Shown: one piece after another, positions 17,092 to 27,606 of the stretch
Layout: the number at the start of each line of letters is the position of its first letter
Position numbering within the stretch: the first letter of the stretch is position 1
From: Bacilli bacterium
Lineage (GTDB): Bacteria > Bacillota_I > Bacilli_A > RF39 > UBA660
Direction: 5' to 3'
NCBI GenBank assembly: GCA_017460745.1
Contig: JAFUAL010000058.1
Coordinates: 1 to 57,787, forward strand
Length of the DNA: 57,787 nt
Translations under genes and position numbers: made by a program
The notes under the pieces: generated by a model
What the model was told of the DNA's origin: nothing
What the model saw: only the letters and a program-made list of their open reading frames with translations
Database searches by the model: none

Positions 17092-17109
17092 AACTATATT
17101 TAAATAGTT
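17092..17109 (-). terminator. Terminator of the Ig-like membrane gene
   Basis: Minus-strand stem AACTAT/ATAGTT with a six-base loop followed by TTATTTTTTT, 20 bases after the stop codon. The remaining stretch up to tnpB (16860-17090) has no gene; a small hairpin AAGATA/TATCTT near 17020-17035 may mark the left end of the TnpB element, but this is not certain. Confidence 0.65.
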
Positions 17110-17128
17110 CTATTTTCTATCATCCAAA

Positions 17129-17545
17129 CTAATCTACAGTTACTTCAGCAGTTGCTTTATCTCCGTTTGATGCTGTAGTATTAAGAGTTGTTGTTCCTTT
17201 TTTCAAACAATCAACTTTATATAATCTACAATCAACACAATTAAGATTTAAATCATCACTTGTTCTTATTGTTGCAATAGTCTCATCACTTGATGAATAT
17301 GAAGTGACGTAAGGTAATGTTGCAAGATTTCCGTCATAAATCATGTGTGTTTTTATCATAACATAAATAGTTTCCCCTACTTCACATTTATAACTTTGCT
17401 CACCAAACTCTATTTTTGATTCAGTAACAGTTTCTGAATCACTAGATATTTTACTAAACACATAATATGTACATAACAACACTATTAATATTACAATTCC
17501 TATTACAACACAAAATATTGTTTTATTTTTGTTTTCTTTCTTCAT
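17129..17545 (-). CDS. Membrane-anchored protein with Ig-like (BIG2-type) domain
   Basis: 138 residues. A basic N-terminus and a hydrophobic helix (about 10-30) anchor it, with a single extracytoplasmic domain after it. The pattern SYSSSDETIATI ... CLKKGTTTLNTTASNGDKATAEVTV matches bacterial Ig-like group 2 folds. Two Cys pairs may form disulfides. ATG at 17545 is preferred over a GTG four codons earlier because AAGGATG lies at usable spacing. It follows the tad-like operon on the same strand, so it may be a surface partner of that system. Confidence 0.65.
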   Translation of the reverse strand: MKKENKNKTIFCVVIGIVILIVLLCTYYVFSKISSDSETVTESKIEFGEQSYKCEVGETIYVMIKTHMIYDGNLATLPYVTSYSSSDETIATIRTSDDLNLNCVDCRLYKVDCLKKGTTTLNTTASNGDKATAEVTVD

Positions 17546-17599
17546 ACTATTAAACACATCCTTTTTTTATAATACTACAAATATTAAATTTAAACAACT

Positions 17600-18298
17600 T
17601 TAATGTATTATATACTTAATTACAACTGGTCCAAGTATTATTAAAAGTAACAGTGGTATAAAAAACATTACAGATATAATACTTATCTTAATTGGCATTT
17701 TAGAAATATATGCACGATTTTCTAAAACAATTTTTTCTCTTATATAATCTATTTGATTGTACAAAGTATCTATTATATTGTTACCAAATATATTTGATTC
17801 ACGAATATTTAAGATAATATTATTAACTGTATCACTTGGAATTCTTTCCTTCATCGAATCAAGTGCTTCATCTAAACTTTTTCCAAAACTAACCTCTCTT
17901 ATTACTTCTCGAAATTCAAAGGCTAAATCAGAATCTATACTCTTACAAGAAGAAGTAATAGCAGCAGTTAAATTATTACCAGATTCAAGTGATAAAGATA
18001 ATATTTCAAAAAAATATAAGGCATCACGATCTAATTTTTTACTTCTCTTTTTAATCTTACTATCAAAATAAATATTGGGTAAAAAGCGATAATATAAATA
18101 TGTAATAATAGGTGCTATAATATATCCATATTTAAATGAAATAATTGCAAGTATAAAAACTAAAATACTTGAAAATACACGTATATTCATAAATGTAACA
18201 GCATTATATTTTGAATTTACACCTAGCATTTTTATCTTTTTATTCAATTTTTGTAAAGTTTCATCTCTATAAAACAAACTAGCAAATCTATTAATCAT
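17600..18298 (-). CDS. TadC-like inner-membrane assembly protein (T2SSF)
   Basis: 232 residues with a type II secretion F-domain: SLSLESGNNLTAAITSSCKSIDSDLAFEFREVIREVSFGKSLDEALDSMKERI (about 105-160), framed by hydrophobic helices near the N-terminus (about 40-80) and at the C-terminus (about 205-230). It is paired with a TadB-like gene overlapping by 8 bases, the normal tadB-tadC order. The ATG at 18298 is chosen because GGGTGAT lies in front of it. Expected to form the platform for a Tad/Flp-type pilus or secretion machine. Confidence 0.82.
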   Translation of the reverse strand: MINRFASLFYRDETLQKLNKKIKMLGVNSKYNAVTFMNIRVFSSILVFILAIISFKYGYIIAPIITYLYYRFLPNIYFDSKIKKRSKKLDRDALYFFEILSLSLESGNNLTAAITSSCKSIDSDLAFEFREVIREVSFGKSLDEALDSMKERIPSDTVNNIILNIRESNIFGNNIIDTLYNQIDYIREKIVLENRAYISKMPIKISIISVMFFIPLLLLIILGPVVIKYIIH

Positions 18299-19301
18299 AT
18301 ATATCACCCATTTTAATTACTTTATTAATTATGAAAATATATGAAATATATAAAATAAAACATATTAACACAATTAAATATCCTAAAGGATTTACAAAAA
18401 GCACTTTAAAATAATCATTATCTAAAATATATATAACTAAAACAAATAAAACAGGAATAAATAAAAGAACGTAATAAAGTAAACGAGATGCTGCTGTTAA
18501 ATTATTTAATTCATCATTTAATTTTTTATTATTAAAAAAAGTTTTTTCAACACTTTCAAATACTTTTACAATATCTCCACCGGTTTCATTTAAAATAGAA
18601 AGTGAGGTTGTTATATATTTTACTTCACTCATATTAACACGAGATTCAAACCTTTTAAAAACAATATCCAGACTTAAACCATATGTAAGATCAACATACA
18701 TTTTTTTAAATTCCAACCCTAGTGGTGAATCAAGTTCATCACTTACTAGTTTTATTCCTTGCATTATGCTATGCCCACTTTTAAAAGAATTATTCATAAT
18801 AGTAATAGCACGAAGTAAATCATTCTCTCTTTGTTTTTTTAAATATTTTGATTCAGTTATTAAAAATATATCTAATATGTAAAATCCAATTAAAAATGAC
18901 ATAACAACTTGTAAAAAACTAATACTTTGATTTTTAAAAATATCATACAATATAACAATTATCAAAAATATAAAACTATATACTAATTTTCGACTAATAA
19001 AATCCATTTTATCTAAGTTTTTATCTTCTTTTTTAATATATTTTTGATATTTTAAAGAATAATTATCAAAGACTTTCAATTTATATAATAACTTTGATAT
19101 TTTTTTAATTAAATCATAACCAATATTAAAGATATTATCAAATATTTTAATTTTATTTTCCTTTTTATAAATTGTATAATGGCCAAATCTATCTTCTAAT
19201 TTTATTTTTCTATTTAATAAAGTAAAATAATAAACAAGAAGTGCAAGTAAATATAATAGTACTAGTAAAATAGCAAACATGAATACTACATTACTTTGCA
19301 T
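18291..19301 (-). CDS. TadB-like inner-membrane assembly protein (T2SSF)
   Basis: 336 residues. An N-terminal hydrophobic helix is followed by a basic linker, a membrane pair (about 105-150), the cytoplasmic F-domain (ITIMNNSFKSGHSIMQGIKLVSDEL ... YGLSLDIVFKRFESRVNMSEVKYITTSLSILNETGGDIVKVFESV) and C-terminal helices (about 270-330). This is the TadB layout. It overlaps tadA at its start and tadC at its end, which implies translational coupling. Confidence 0.85.
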   Translation of the reverse strand: MQSNVVFMFAILLVLLYLLALLVYYFTLLNRKIKLEDRFGHYTIYKKENKIKIFDNIFNIGYDLIKKISKLLYKLKVFDNYSLKYQKYIKKEDKNLDKMDFISRKLVYSFIFLIIVILYDIFKNQSISFLQVVMSFLIGFYILDIFLITESKYLKKQRENDLLRAITIMNNSFKSGHSIMQGIKLVSDELDSPLGLEFKKMYVDLTYGLSLDIVFKRFESRVNMSEVKYITTSLSILNETGGDIVKVFESVEKTFFNNKKLNDELNNLTAASRLLYYVLLFIPVLFVLVIYILDNDYFKVLFVNPLGYLIVLICFILYISYIFIINKVIKMGDIYD

Positions 19302-20625
19302 GATGAGCCTCCAAGAAGTCTAATTCAAAACCTTTATTTTTAATTTTTTTAAGAGTTTTTATTTTTTTATTTACTAATTTAAACTCTCCATCTACCATTC
19401 CTTCGCGAGTTAAACCTTTTTCTTCGAATTTAAAAATTGGAACGATATTTATAATATCATCTTTAAAACCATCTATTTCTGATATTTCAACAACTTTTCT
19501 TCTACCATCAGTTAAACGTTCTACTTGAACAATTATATCAATGGCATTTTCAATGTAATCACGAATAGCTCGCACTGGTATTTCAAGTCCTCCCATTAAA
19601 ACCATAGTCTCTAGTCTGTTTAAAGAATCAATTGGACTATTAGCATGAAGTGTTGTTAAACTTCCTTCATGTCCGGTATTCATTGCTTGTAACATATCGA
19701 ATGCTTCCTTACCACGTACTTCACCAACAATTATTCTATCAGGTCTCATACGAAGTGAATTTCGAACTAAATCACGAATAGTTACTTCTGTTTTACTTTG
19801 ATAATTATCTACTCTTGTTTCAAGAGATATTACATGACTTTGCTTAAGTTTTAATTCAGCTGCATCTTCTATTGTAATAATTCTTTCATTTTCTCCAATA
19901 AAACTTGACAATATATTTAATACTGTTGTTTTACCACTTCCTGTTCCTCCAACTACTAAAATATTTTGTTTAGACTTAACACATGCTTCTAAAAAAAGAG
20001 CCATATCACGCGTAAGGGTACCATTTCGAAGTAAATCTTCTATATTATTTAAATCTCTTTTAAATTTTCGAATAGTAAGTACAGGACCTTTTATTGATAA
20101 AGGTGGAATGATAGCATTTATTCTTGAACCATCCTTAAGTCTTGCATCTACCATGGGGTTAGTCCCATCAATTGTACGTCCAAGTGGTTGAACAATTTTT
20201 TGAATAGTTCTTAAAATATGTTCATTATTAATAAAAGAAACACTTTCATCATATACAAGTTTACCATCAATTTCTACATATACTTCATTTGGAGCATTTA
20301 CCATTATTTCAGTAACATTCTTATCTTTTAAAAGCTCAGTTATAGGACCAAGTCCATTTATTTCATTTTCTATTAAGTTAAAAATATGATTACGTTTCAC
20401 TGTAGATAAATCAATTCCACCTAAATATTTATCAATTTCTTTATTAATATAATCATCTAAAGATATATCATGTGGAATTTGGTCATCAATTATATTTTCA
20501 ATTATTTTACTACGAACTTCATCAAGTTTATCTTTATCTTTAAAAATTTCATAATCATTTTCTACAGTTTTATTTTTAACTTGTTCATGACTATCCTTAA
20601 TTAAACTTTCAAAACTTTTTTTCAT
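19291..20625 (-). CDS. TadA/CpaF-type secretion ATPase
   Basis: 444-residue hexameric ATPase of the type II/IV secretion superfamily that powers Tad pilus assembly. [29 protein letters not shown] and the [31 protein letters not shown] segment are characteristic of CpaF. Walker A is GGTGSGKTT near residue 225. The Asp box, Walker B ([33 protein letters not shown]) and His box follow. All catalytic motifs are intact. It lies between a TadZ-like ATPase and tadB. Confidence 0.93.
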   Translation of the reverse strand: MKKSFESLIKDSHEQVKNKTVENDYEIFKDKDKLDEVRSKIIENIIDDQIPHDISLDDYINKEIDKYLGGIDLSTVKRNHIFNLIENEINGLGPITELLKDKNVTEIMVNAPNEVYVEIDGKLVYDESVSFINNEHILRTIQKIVQPLGRTIDGTNPMVDARLKDGSRINAIIPPLSIKGPVLTIRKFKRDLNNIEDLLRNGTLTRDMALFLEACVKSKQNILVVGGTGSGKTTVLNILSSFIGENERIITIEDAAELKLKQSHVISLETRVDNYQSKTEVTIRDLVRNSLRMRPDRIIVGEVRGKEAFDMLQAMNTGHEGSLTTLHANSPIDSLNRLETMVLMGGLEIPVRAIRDYIENAIDIIVQVERLTDGRRKVVEISEIDGFKDDIINIVPIFKFEEKGLTREGMVDGEFKLVNKKIKTLKKIKNKGFELDFLEAHHAK

Positions 20626-20634
20626 AAGGCCTCC

Positions 20635-21372
20635 TTATGTATTTTCTTTTATTAAATCAATCGCTATATTCTCTAACTTTTTATAATTATTTTTATACAC
20701 ATTATTTAAAGTTAATATTTTACCATCAAGCACATACTTATCAATTGTTTTAACAAAAAAATCACTTCCTAATTTATATGAAATATTATATTCTAAAAAC
20801 TCCCTTATATCAAAATCACTAAAATATTTTTCTTCAAGTGAATTACTTTCATTCAATAATATTCTTAAATCCGGAAATTCAACATCACGTGCAATATTAA
20901 TAAAATTTTTAGTATTAACAAGATCAACTGGATCATTTGACATAACGTTTAGTATAGTATCGGAATTATCAAAAATAACTAAATTATTATGATCTAGTAT
21001 ATGACTTGTATCAATTAACAAAACATCCACAGAATGACGTGCCATATTAATAATTTGTTCTAAATATCTTGTTTCAATTTGACTATTAATTCTGGGATCA
21101 GTTGAACTTGATAAAATACTAATATAATCATTATAATGTTCAACATAATCATCTATACTTGAAAACTTATTATTACTAATATCAAGTACTAAATTATAAA
21201 TATTTTTTTCATTTTTTAAATTTAAACTAATTGAAATACTACTTGAATAAAAATCTAAATCTATAATCAAAACCTTTTTTTTCAAATTAGAAAATACCCC
21301 TGCCAGATTTAAAAGTGTAGTTGATTTTCCTACTCCACCTTTTCGTGAAGTAATTGTAATTACTTTTCCCAT
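20635..21372 (-). CDS. TadZ/CpaE-like ParA-family ATPase
   Basis: 245 residues. It begins MGKVITITSRKGGVGKSTTLLNLAG with the deviant Walker A KGGVGKST of the MinD/ParA group, then VLIIDLDFYSSSISISLNLKN and VDVLLIDTSHILDHNN (Walker B). In Tad clusters this protein places the machine in the cell. It lacks the N-terminal response-regulator-like domain of CpaE. ATG at 21372 with GAGG ahead is preferred to GTG two codons earlier. The ribosome binding site for tadA follows after a 9-base gap. Confidence 0.85.
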   Translation of the reverse strand: MGKVITITSRKGGVGKSTTLLNLAGVFSNLKKKVLIIDLDFYSSSISISLNLKNEKNIYNLVLDISNNKFSSIDDYVEHYNDYISILSSSTDPRINSQIETRYLEQIINMARHSVDVLLIDTSHILDHNNLVIFDNSDTILNVMSNDPVDLVNTKNFINIARDVEFPDLRILLNESNSLEEKYFSDFDIREFLEYNISYKLGSDFFVKTIDKYVLDGKILTLNNVYKNNYKKLENIAIDLIKENT

Positions 21373-21379
21373 ATACACC

Positions 21380-21877
21380 TCAGCAATCGATTAAATCAAA
21401 TCTAGTACGATAATCACTTAAAACTTTTTTAGTTTTTTTATCAAGAATAATATAATCTTTATATTTACTACGTCCTCCTGTCATAATAACAAGTACCTCT
21501 GTTCCTTTTTTTAGTTTAGTATTTACAGGATATTTATAGTCAATAAACACATCATCTAATCCATTAATTTCACATGTATAATAATATATATCATGAGCAT
21601 TGGACGCAACAACAACACTATCAAAGCATCTTAAATCATCACTCAAATAATTATTTTTTTCAAGACGTGGTATTACATAGACAATTATAAATAATAAAAA
21701 TAATAAAATTACTATATAATAAAAATAATGAAAATTCATAGTAATAACCATACAAGTAGTAAGTGGTAAGATAAGCCCAAATATATAAAATAATACTAAA
21801 AGTGATAGTCTACTACGAAGTCTCATATTTGTTAAAATTTCTCTTTCTTCTTTATTTATTTTTCTAGTTCTTTTCAT
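21380..21877 (-). CDS. Two-helix membrane protein of the tad-like operon
   Basis: 165 residues, function unrecognised. A highly basic cytoplasmic N-terminus (MKRTRKINKEEREILTNMRLRSR) is followed by two hydrophobic helices (about 25-48 and 52-75). A soluble C-terminal domain holds a small beta fold with LKKGTEVLVIMTGGRSKYKDYIILDKKTKKVLSDY, which resembles an SAF/AfsD-like pocket, though weakly. The start is set by AGAGGAGAAT. It sits between tadE-like and tadZ-like genes, so it is probably specific to this assembly system. Confidence 0.65.
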   Translation of the reverse strand: MKRTRKINKEEREILTNMRLRSRLSLLVLFYIFGLILPLTTCMVITMNFHYFYYIVILLFLLFIIVYVIPRLEKNNYLSDDLRCFDSVVVASNAHDIYYYTCEINGLDDVFIDYKYPVNTKLKKGTEVLVIMTGGRSKYKDYIILDKKTKKVLSDYRTRFDLIDC

Positions 21878-21888
21878 AATTCTCCTCT

Positions 21889-22188
21889 TTATTCTTCTAT
21901 ATTCTTTGATGCCTCTACACAAGCCGGTGTCCCAATTATCTTAGATAATCCAGGTGTATAAGTATTAGTACAAGTTTTAAGTATAATAAAATTATCTTGT
22001 TTTTCAACGCTTATATTATATTCCTTATCAACAATCGTAGTTGTCGATGCATTAACACTTGTAAGTAGACTCTCTAAATGCGTTTTCATAATCATGAGTC
22101 TTCCCATATCAACAATAAACAACAATATAAAAATTAAAATTGGTAATACTAGTACAAACTCAACAAGTGCTTGTCCGTTTTTGTTCAT
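21889..22188 (-). CDS. TadE-like minor pilin
   Basis: 99 residues starting MNKNGQALVEFVLVLPILIFILLFIVDMGR: the TadE signature of Gly, Gln/Ser-Ala-x-x-E-F followed by a single hydrophobic helix. Tad pseudopilins are cut by the TadV peptidase after the Gly. A Cys pair in the short tail (CTNTY, ACVEA) may form a disulfide. First gene of the operon, behind a good promoter. No separate Flp major pilin or TadV peptidase gene is visible in the window. Confidence 0.82.
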   Translation of the reverse strand: MNKNGQALVEFVLVLPILIFILLFIVDMGRLMIMKTHLESLLTSVNASTTTIVDKEYNISVEKQDNFIILKTCTNTYTPGLSKIIGTPACVEASKNIEE

Positions 22189-22225
22189 CTAAACACCTAC
22201 CTAACAACCCTCTATTATCATAATA

Positions 22226-22254
22226 ATTATAATTTATTTTTGTAATATTTTCAA
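22226..22254 (-). promoter_or_regulatory. Promoter of the tad-like operon
   Basis: TTGAAA (22254-22249) and TATAAT (22231-22226) with a 17-base spacer, about 35 bases before the TadE-like start codon. Confidence 0.65.
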
Positions 22255-22305
22255 TATAATAGTGAAATTTTTTATTAATTATTTATTTTTAACATATATT
22301 TTAAT

Positions 22306-23604
22306 ATGAAAAAAGAATCATTTATTAAAAGTACAATTATTTTAATGATAGGTGGCTTATTAACAAAAGTTCTAGGAATTTTAATTAGAATAGTAATGAC
22401 AAGAAATTCAAATCTTGAAGTTATAAGTCTTTACATGTTAATAATGCCAACATTTTCTTTAATGATGGCAATTAGTCAATTAGGATTTGGAACAGGAATA
22501 TCAAAAGTTGTATCTGAAGAAAGCGATAGTAGTAAAAAAATATTATTTTCTATTTTACCTATTTCTATTTTAATTAATACTCTATTAACTTTATTTTTAA
22601 TTTTTTCAAGTCATTTTATAGCATTTAATTTATTAAAAAATGAACAAGCTTATTTACCAATACTAGCAATTAGTTTAGTCTTACCATTTGATTCTCTTTC
22701 AAGTATTTTAAGAGGATTCTTTTTTGGAAAAGAAAAAATGGTTCCCCATGTTATTAGTAATTTAGCAGAGCAATTTATAAGACTTTTATTTATGATATTC
22801 ATTCTTCCTAATATTTTAGATAAAGGTATTGTTTTTACATGCACTTCTCTTATTCTAATAAATGTTGTATCTGAATTAATTTCAAGTGTTGTTTTAATTT
22901 TCTTTCTACCTAAAAATTTTAAAATTGAAAAAAAGGATTTAAAACCAAGTATCAAAAGTTCTAAAAACGTTTTAGATACCTCTCTACCAACTACGGCTAC
23001 TAGAATAATCGGAACAATATCCTATTTTTTTGAACCTATTATTTTAAATTTTACTTTAACTAGATGCGGATACAATGCTAATTATATTGTTACTGAATAT
23101 GGTATTATCAATGCCTTTGTCATGCCTATTCTTCTTTTACCAAGTTTTTTTACAGGTGCAATTGGTAGTGCTCTTTTACCAGTTATATCAAAAGAATATA
23201 AAAAAGGAAATGTTGATTACTCAAAAAGAAAATTAAAACAAGCAGTTATTTTATCATTTTTTATTGGTTTAATATTTACAATTATTATATCTTTAAAACC
23301 TGAATTTATCTTAACATTTTTATATAAAACTAATAATGGTGCTGATTATATAAAACATATATCTTTCATTTTCTTACTTTTTTATATTGAAGCCCCTTTA
23401 GCATCTTTTCTACAAGCAACAAATAATTCAAACCTAATGATGTATGATAACTTTATAGGTGTAATTTTTAAAACTATTTGTTTAGTACTTTTAAGTTTTA
23501 TTCCCGGAATTGGAATGTATTCTTTATTAATTGCAACTGGTATTAATATTTTAATCACAACAATAAGACATGCAAAACACATAAAAAAAATATGTAATAA
23601 TTAA
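22306..23604 (+). CDS. SpoVB/MurJ-like polysaccharide flippase (MOP family)
   Basis: 432-residue protein with about twelve hydrophobic segments in the MATE/MOP flippase pattern. The N-terminus (FIKSTIILMIGGLLTKVLGILIRIVMTR) and GFGTGISKVVSEE resemble SpoVB and its paralogues, which move lipid-linked precursors across the membrane, SpoVB for spore cortex synthesis. It is one of few plus-strand genes and converges on the kinase-fold gene. Distinguishing SpoVB from other members would need a tree; the presence of several sporulation genes favours it. Confidence 0.75.
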   Translation: MKKESFIKSTIILMIGGLLTKVLGILIRIVMTRNSNLEVISLYMLIMPTFSLMMAISQLGFGTGISKVVSEESDSSKKILFSILPISILINTLLTLFLIFSSHFIAFNLLKNEQAYLPILAISLVLPFDSLSSILRGFFFGKEKMVPHVISNLAEQFIRLLFMIFILPNILDKGIVFTCTSLILINVVSELISSVVLIFFLPKNFKIEKKDLKPSIKSSKNVLDTSLPTTATRIIGTISYFFEPIILNFTLTRCGYNANYIVTEYGIINAFVMPILLLPSFFTGAIGSALLPVISKEYKKGNVDYSKRKLKQAVILSFFIGLIFTIIISLKPEFILTFLYKTNNGADYIKHISFIFLLFYIEAPLASFLQATNNSNLMMYDNFIGVIFKTICLVLLSFIPGIGMYSLLIATGINILITTIRHAKHIKKICNN

Positions 23605-23620
23605 ATTACATATCTATCTT
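23590..23620. terminator. Bidirectional terminator between convergent genes
   Basis: Perfect repeat ATATGTAAT/ATTACATAT with a six-base loop and T-rich flank. It overlaps the stop codon of the flippase gene and lies 9 bases from the end of the opposing gene. Confidence 0.7.
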
Positions 23621-23621
23621 T

Positions 23622-24305
23622 TTAACTTTTTCTTTTAAAATTTTCCAATAACGTTTCTCCTTTAAATCTTTTATCTACTTCATCAACTATTGATTTTCGC
23701 ATCACATCTATATTTAATAAATACAATATTTTATAATAATCGATTTCTGCATCTTGAGCTAGTATATCTCTTTTTATACGACTTTTTAAAGCATATAATA
23801 TTTCTTCTTTATTATGAGTAAATATCTTATTTACAGTTTTCAATTTATTAAGAGAATATGTATCAACATCAATTAATGTTGCTCCCTGGCTATTAAAAAT
23901 TATATTTGATGTATGAGAATCCTGAATTTCAATTTTATTTTCAGCAAGAATTAAGCAAGTATTTTCAAGAGCATATAAAGCACTTAATAAATAATTTTTA
24001 TTTTTATTTAAAATACTATTATCACCTGGTACATATTCCATCGAATAAGCTTTTATTGGAGAAATATGATATTTTTTGTACTCTAAATAATAATAATTAT
24101 ATAATTTAACAACATTTGGTAAATCCAATTCTTGCAATATTGAAAACATTTTTCTTGATAATATATATCTATGAGAACAATCCGATTTATAAATTTTTAA
24201 CATAAGTTCATTTTCTTTAAAGACTCTAGCACACATGCCTTCATTGTAATATTTAAAATTACTAATTTCTAATGGTTCATTGTTTTTATCGTAAAGAAAT
24301 TCCAT
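23622..24305 (-). CDS. Kinase-fold protein, uncharacterised
   Basis: 227 residues with a reduced protein-kinase-like fold. A nucleotide lobe has ARVFKENELMLKIYK (possible beta-3 Lys), then a hinge segment AYSMEYVPG, a catalytic-loop-like IEIQDSHTSNIIF and a metal-loop-like LIDVDTYS. The HRD Asp equivalent would be the Asp of QDSH and the DFG Asp that of DVD, so the key residues may be present. No signal or membrane segment. It is the last gene of the purA-cyclophilin operon. Substrate unknown. Confidence 0.55.
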   Translation of the reverse strand: MEFLYDKNNEPLEISNFKYYNEGMCARVFKENELMLKIYKSDCSHRYILSRKMFSILQELDLPNVVKLYNYYYLEYKKYHISPIKAYSMEYVPGDNSILNKNKNYLLSALYALENTCLILAENKIEIQDSHTSNIIFNSQGATLIDVDTYSLNKLKTVNKIFTHNKEEILYALKSRIKRDILAQDAEIDYYKILYLLNIDVMRKSIVDEVDKRFKGETLLENFKRKS

Positions 24306-24315
24306 TTCATCAATC

Positions 24316-26234
<1,919 letters not shown>

Positions 26235-26278
26235 TTACTAAATCAATTAAGTCTACATAAGTTTTCAAAAAAAATAAA

Positions 26279-26305
26279 AACTATACTTAAAACTCAAGTA
26301 TAGTT
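26279..26305 (-). terminator. Terminator of the fur-permease operon
   Basis: Minus-strand perfect 10-bp stem AACTATACTT/AAGTATAGTT with a seven-base loop, then TTTTATTTTTTT. The stem begins within the permease stop codon. Confidence 0.85.
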
Positions 26306-27143
26306 AAATTATTAAATCTACAAGTATTCCTACTAATACTCCTACTAGATAAATAATTGATAATATCATAATATTTTCTTTCATATTTTTATTATCTTTA
26401 AATAATATTAGTATTCCTAGTCCACTTCCAGTTAAAAGTCCAGATAACATAGTACCAACCGTAATTAACCCTGAAATATAAAGTTTAGTTATTAAAACAC
26501 TGCTTGCACAATTAGGTATCAATCCAATTAAACTAGCACCAAAATAAGTCAATATATTTTTTCCTAATAAAATATTTGATAATGTATCACTTCCAACTGT
26601 TTCAATAACAAAACCAATTATTAAATTAGCAAGTAAAATAAACAAAAATATTTTTAAAGTATGCTTAACACTAGAATAAATTATTCCTTTTGAATCACAA
26701 TCGCAATGTTCTTCATGACATATATCATTTATGTCTACATTACTTTTATTTCTTTTTTTATAAATTAAATCTACAAGTATTCCAACTATTATTCCAACTA
26801 ATACTTTAAAACCAATAATTGAAATAATTAATAAAAAATCTACTTTTTCACTTAACATTATTGGAAGCATTTCATCACTTGTTGCAAGATATACAGAAAT
26901 AAGTGTTCCAATTGTTATTATTTTACTTGAAAATATTCTAGAAGCAGCAACACTAAATCCACATTGTGGAATACCTCCAAGTATTCCACCAATAATTGGT
27001 CCAAATTTTTTGTTTTTACTTAAAATATCACTACTTTTATGACTAAATTTATGTTCAATAAATTCAAGTATTAAAAAAGTAATAAATAAATATGGTAATA
27101 TTTTTAAAGTATCAACTAATGAATCTATTATTAATTCTTTCAT
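26304..27143 (-). CDS. ArsP_2-type putative heavy-metal exporter
   Basis: 279-residue membrane protein of the family annotated as putative 10-TM heavy-metal exporter (PF11449). Two homologous halves each contain a Gly-rich half-helix with a polar Cys motif: GGILGGIPQCGFSVAAS and SLIGLIPNCASSVLIT. Between them is a hydrophilic loop with a metal-ligand cluster, CHEEHCDCDS. It is co-translated with a Fur-family regulator under a Fur-type operator, so export or uptake of a metal ion controlled by that regulator is likely. The metal cannot be told from sequence. Confidence 0.8.
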   Translation of the reverse strand: MKELIIDSLVDTLKILPYLFITFLILEFIEHKFSHKSSDILSKNKKFGPIIGGILGGIPQCGFSVAASRIFSSKIITIGTLISVYLATSDEMLPIMLSEKVDFLLIISIIGFKVLVGIIVGILVDLIYKKRNKSNVDINDICHEEHCDCDSKGIIYSSVKHTLKIFLFILLANLIIGFVIETVGSDTLSNILLGKNILTYFGASLIGLIPNCASSVLITKLYISGLITVGTMLSGLLTGSGLGILILFKDNKNMKENIMILSIIYLVGVLVGILVDLII

Positions 27144-27526
27144 ACGTTCCTCCTACATCTATTACAAAGACCATTTATAACCAAATTTTGATTATTTATA
27201 TCAAATTTATGTTCTTCTAAAATATGATTTTCTATATTTCTAATACAATCACAATCAATATGGATTAATTTTAGGCAATGATTGCATTTTAAAAAGAAGT
27301 GATTATTTTTATTACAACTCTTTAAATATTCGTAATAAGTTATATTATCATTTCCTATAACTTTATTTATAATGCCATCACTCACCAATTTATTAATTAG
27401 TCTATAAATTGTTGTTAATCCAACCTTTCCTTCTAAGTCATTATAAATATCTAAAACCCTAAATTCTTTTTTCTTACTTTTTATAATTTCTAAAATTACA
27501 TCTTTCTGTTTAGTATTATAACTCAT
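27140..27526 (-). CDS. Fur-family metal-dependent regulator
   Basis: 128 residues: a winged helix (KQKDVILEIIKSKKKEFRVLDIYNDLEGKVGLTTIYRLINKLVSDGII, the TT-x-YR recognition helix) and a C-terminal metal-binding region with CNHC ... CNRCRRN, which forms the structural zinc site, plus HFFLKC and CDC. This fits Fur, Zur or PerR-type repressors. ATG at 27526 with GAGGTG ahead is used. It overlaps the permease start (ATGA) and has its own operator directly upstream, so it probably represses itself and the permease. Confidence 0.9.
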   Translation of the reverse strand: MSYNTKQKDVILEIIKSKKKEFRVLDIYNDLEGKVGLTTIYRLINKLVSDGIINKVIGNDNITYYEYLKSCNKNNHFFLKCNHCLKLIHIDCDCIRNIENHILEEHKFDINNQNLVINGLCNRCRRNV

Positions 27527-27537
27527 AAACACACCTC

Positions 27538-27560
27538 AATTTGAAAATCATTTTCAAATT
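27538..27560. promoter_or_regulatory. Fur-type operator, perfect 23-bp palindrome
   Basis: Contains the 7-1-7 core TGAAAATCATTTTCA, extended by four further matching bases on each side. It lies between the -10 element (TATAAT at 27568-27563) and the ribosome binding site of the fur gene, covering the likely transcription start, as expected for autorepression. Confidence 0.88.
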
Positions 27561-27587
27561 ATATTATACATAAAAAAATAAAAAAAG

Positions 27588-27606
27588 CAAGTATTATTTA
27601 TACTTG
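27588..27606 (-). terminator. Terminator of the 307-residue anchored protein
   Basis: Minus-strand stem CAAGTAT/ATACTTG with a five-base loop, then C and seven Ts. Placed directly after the stop codon. Confidence 0.78.
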
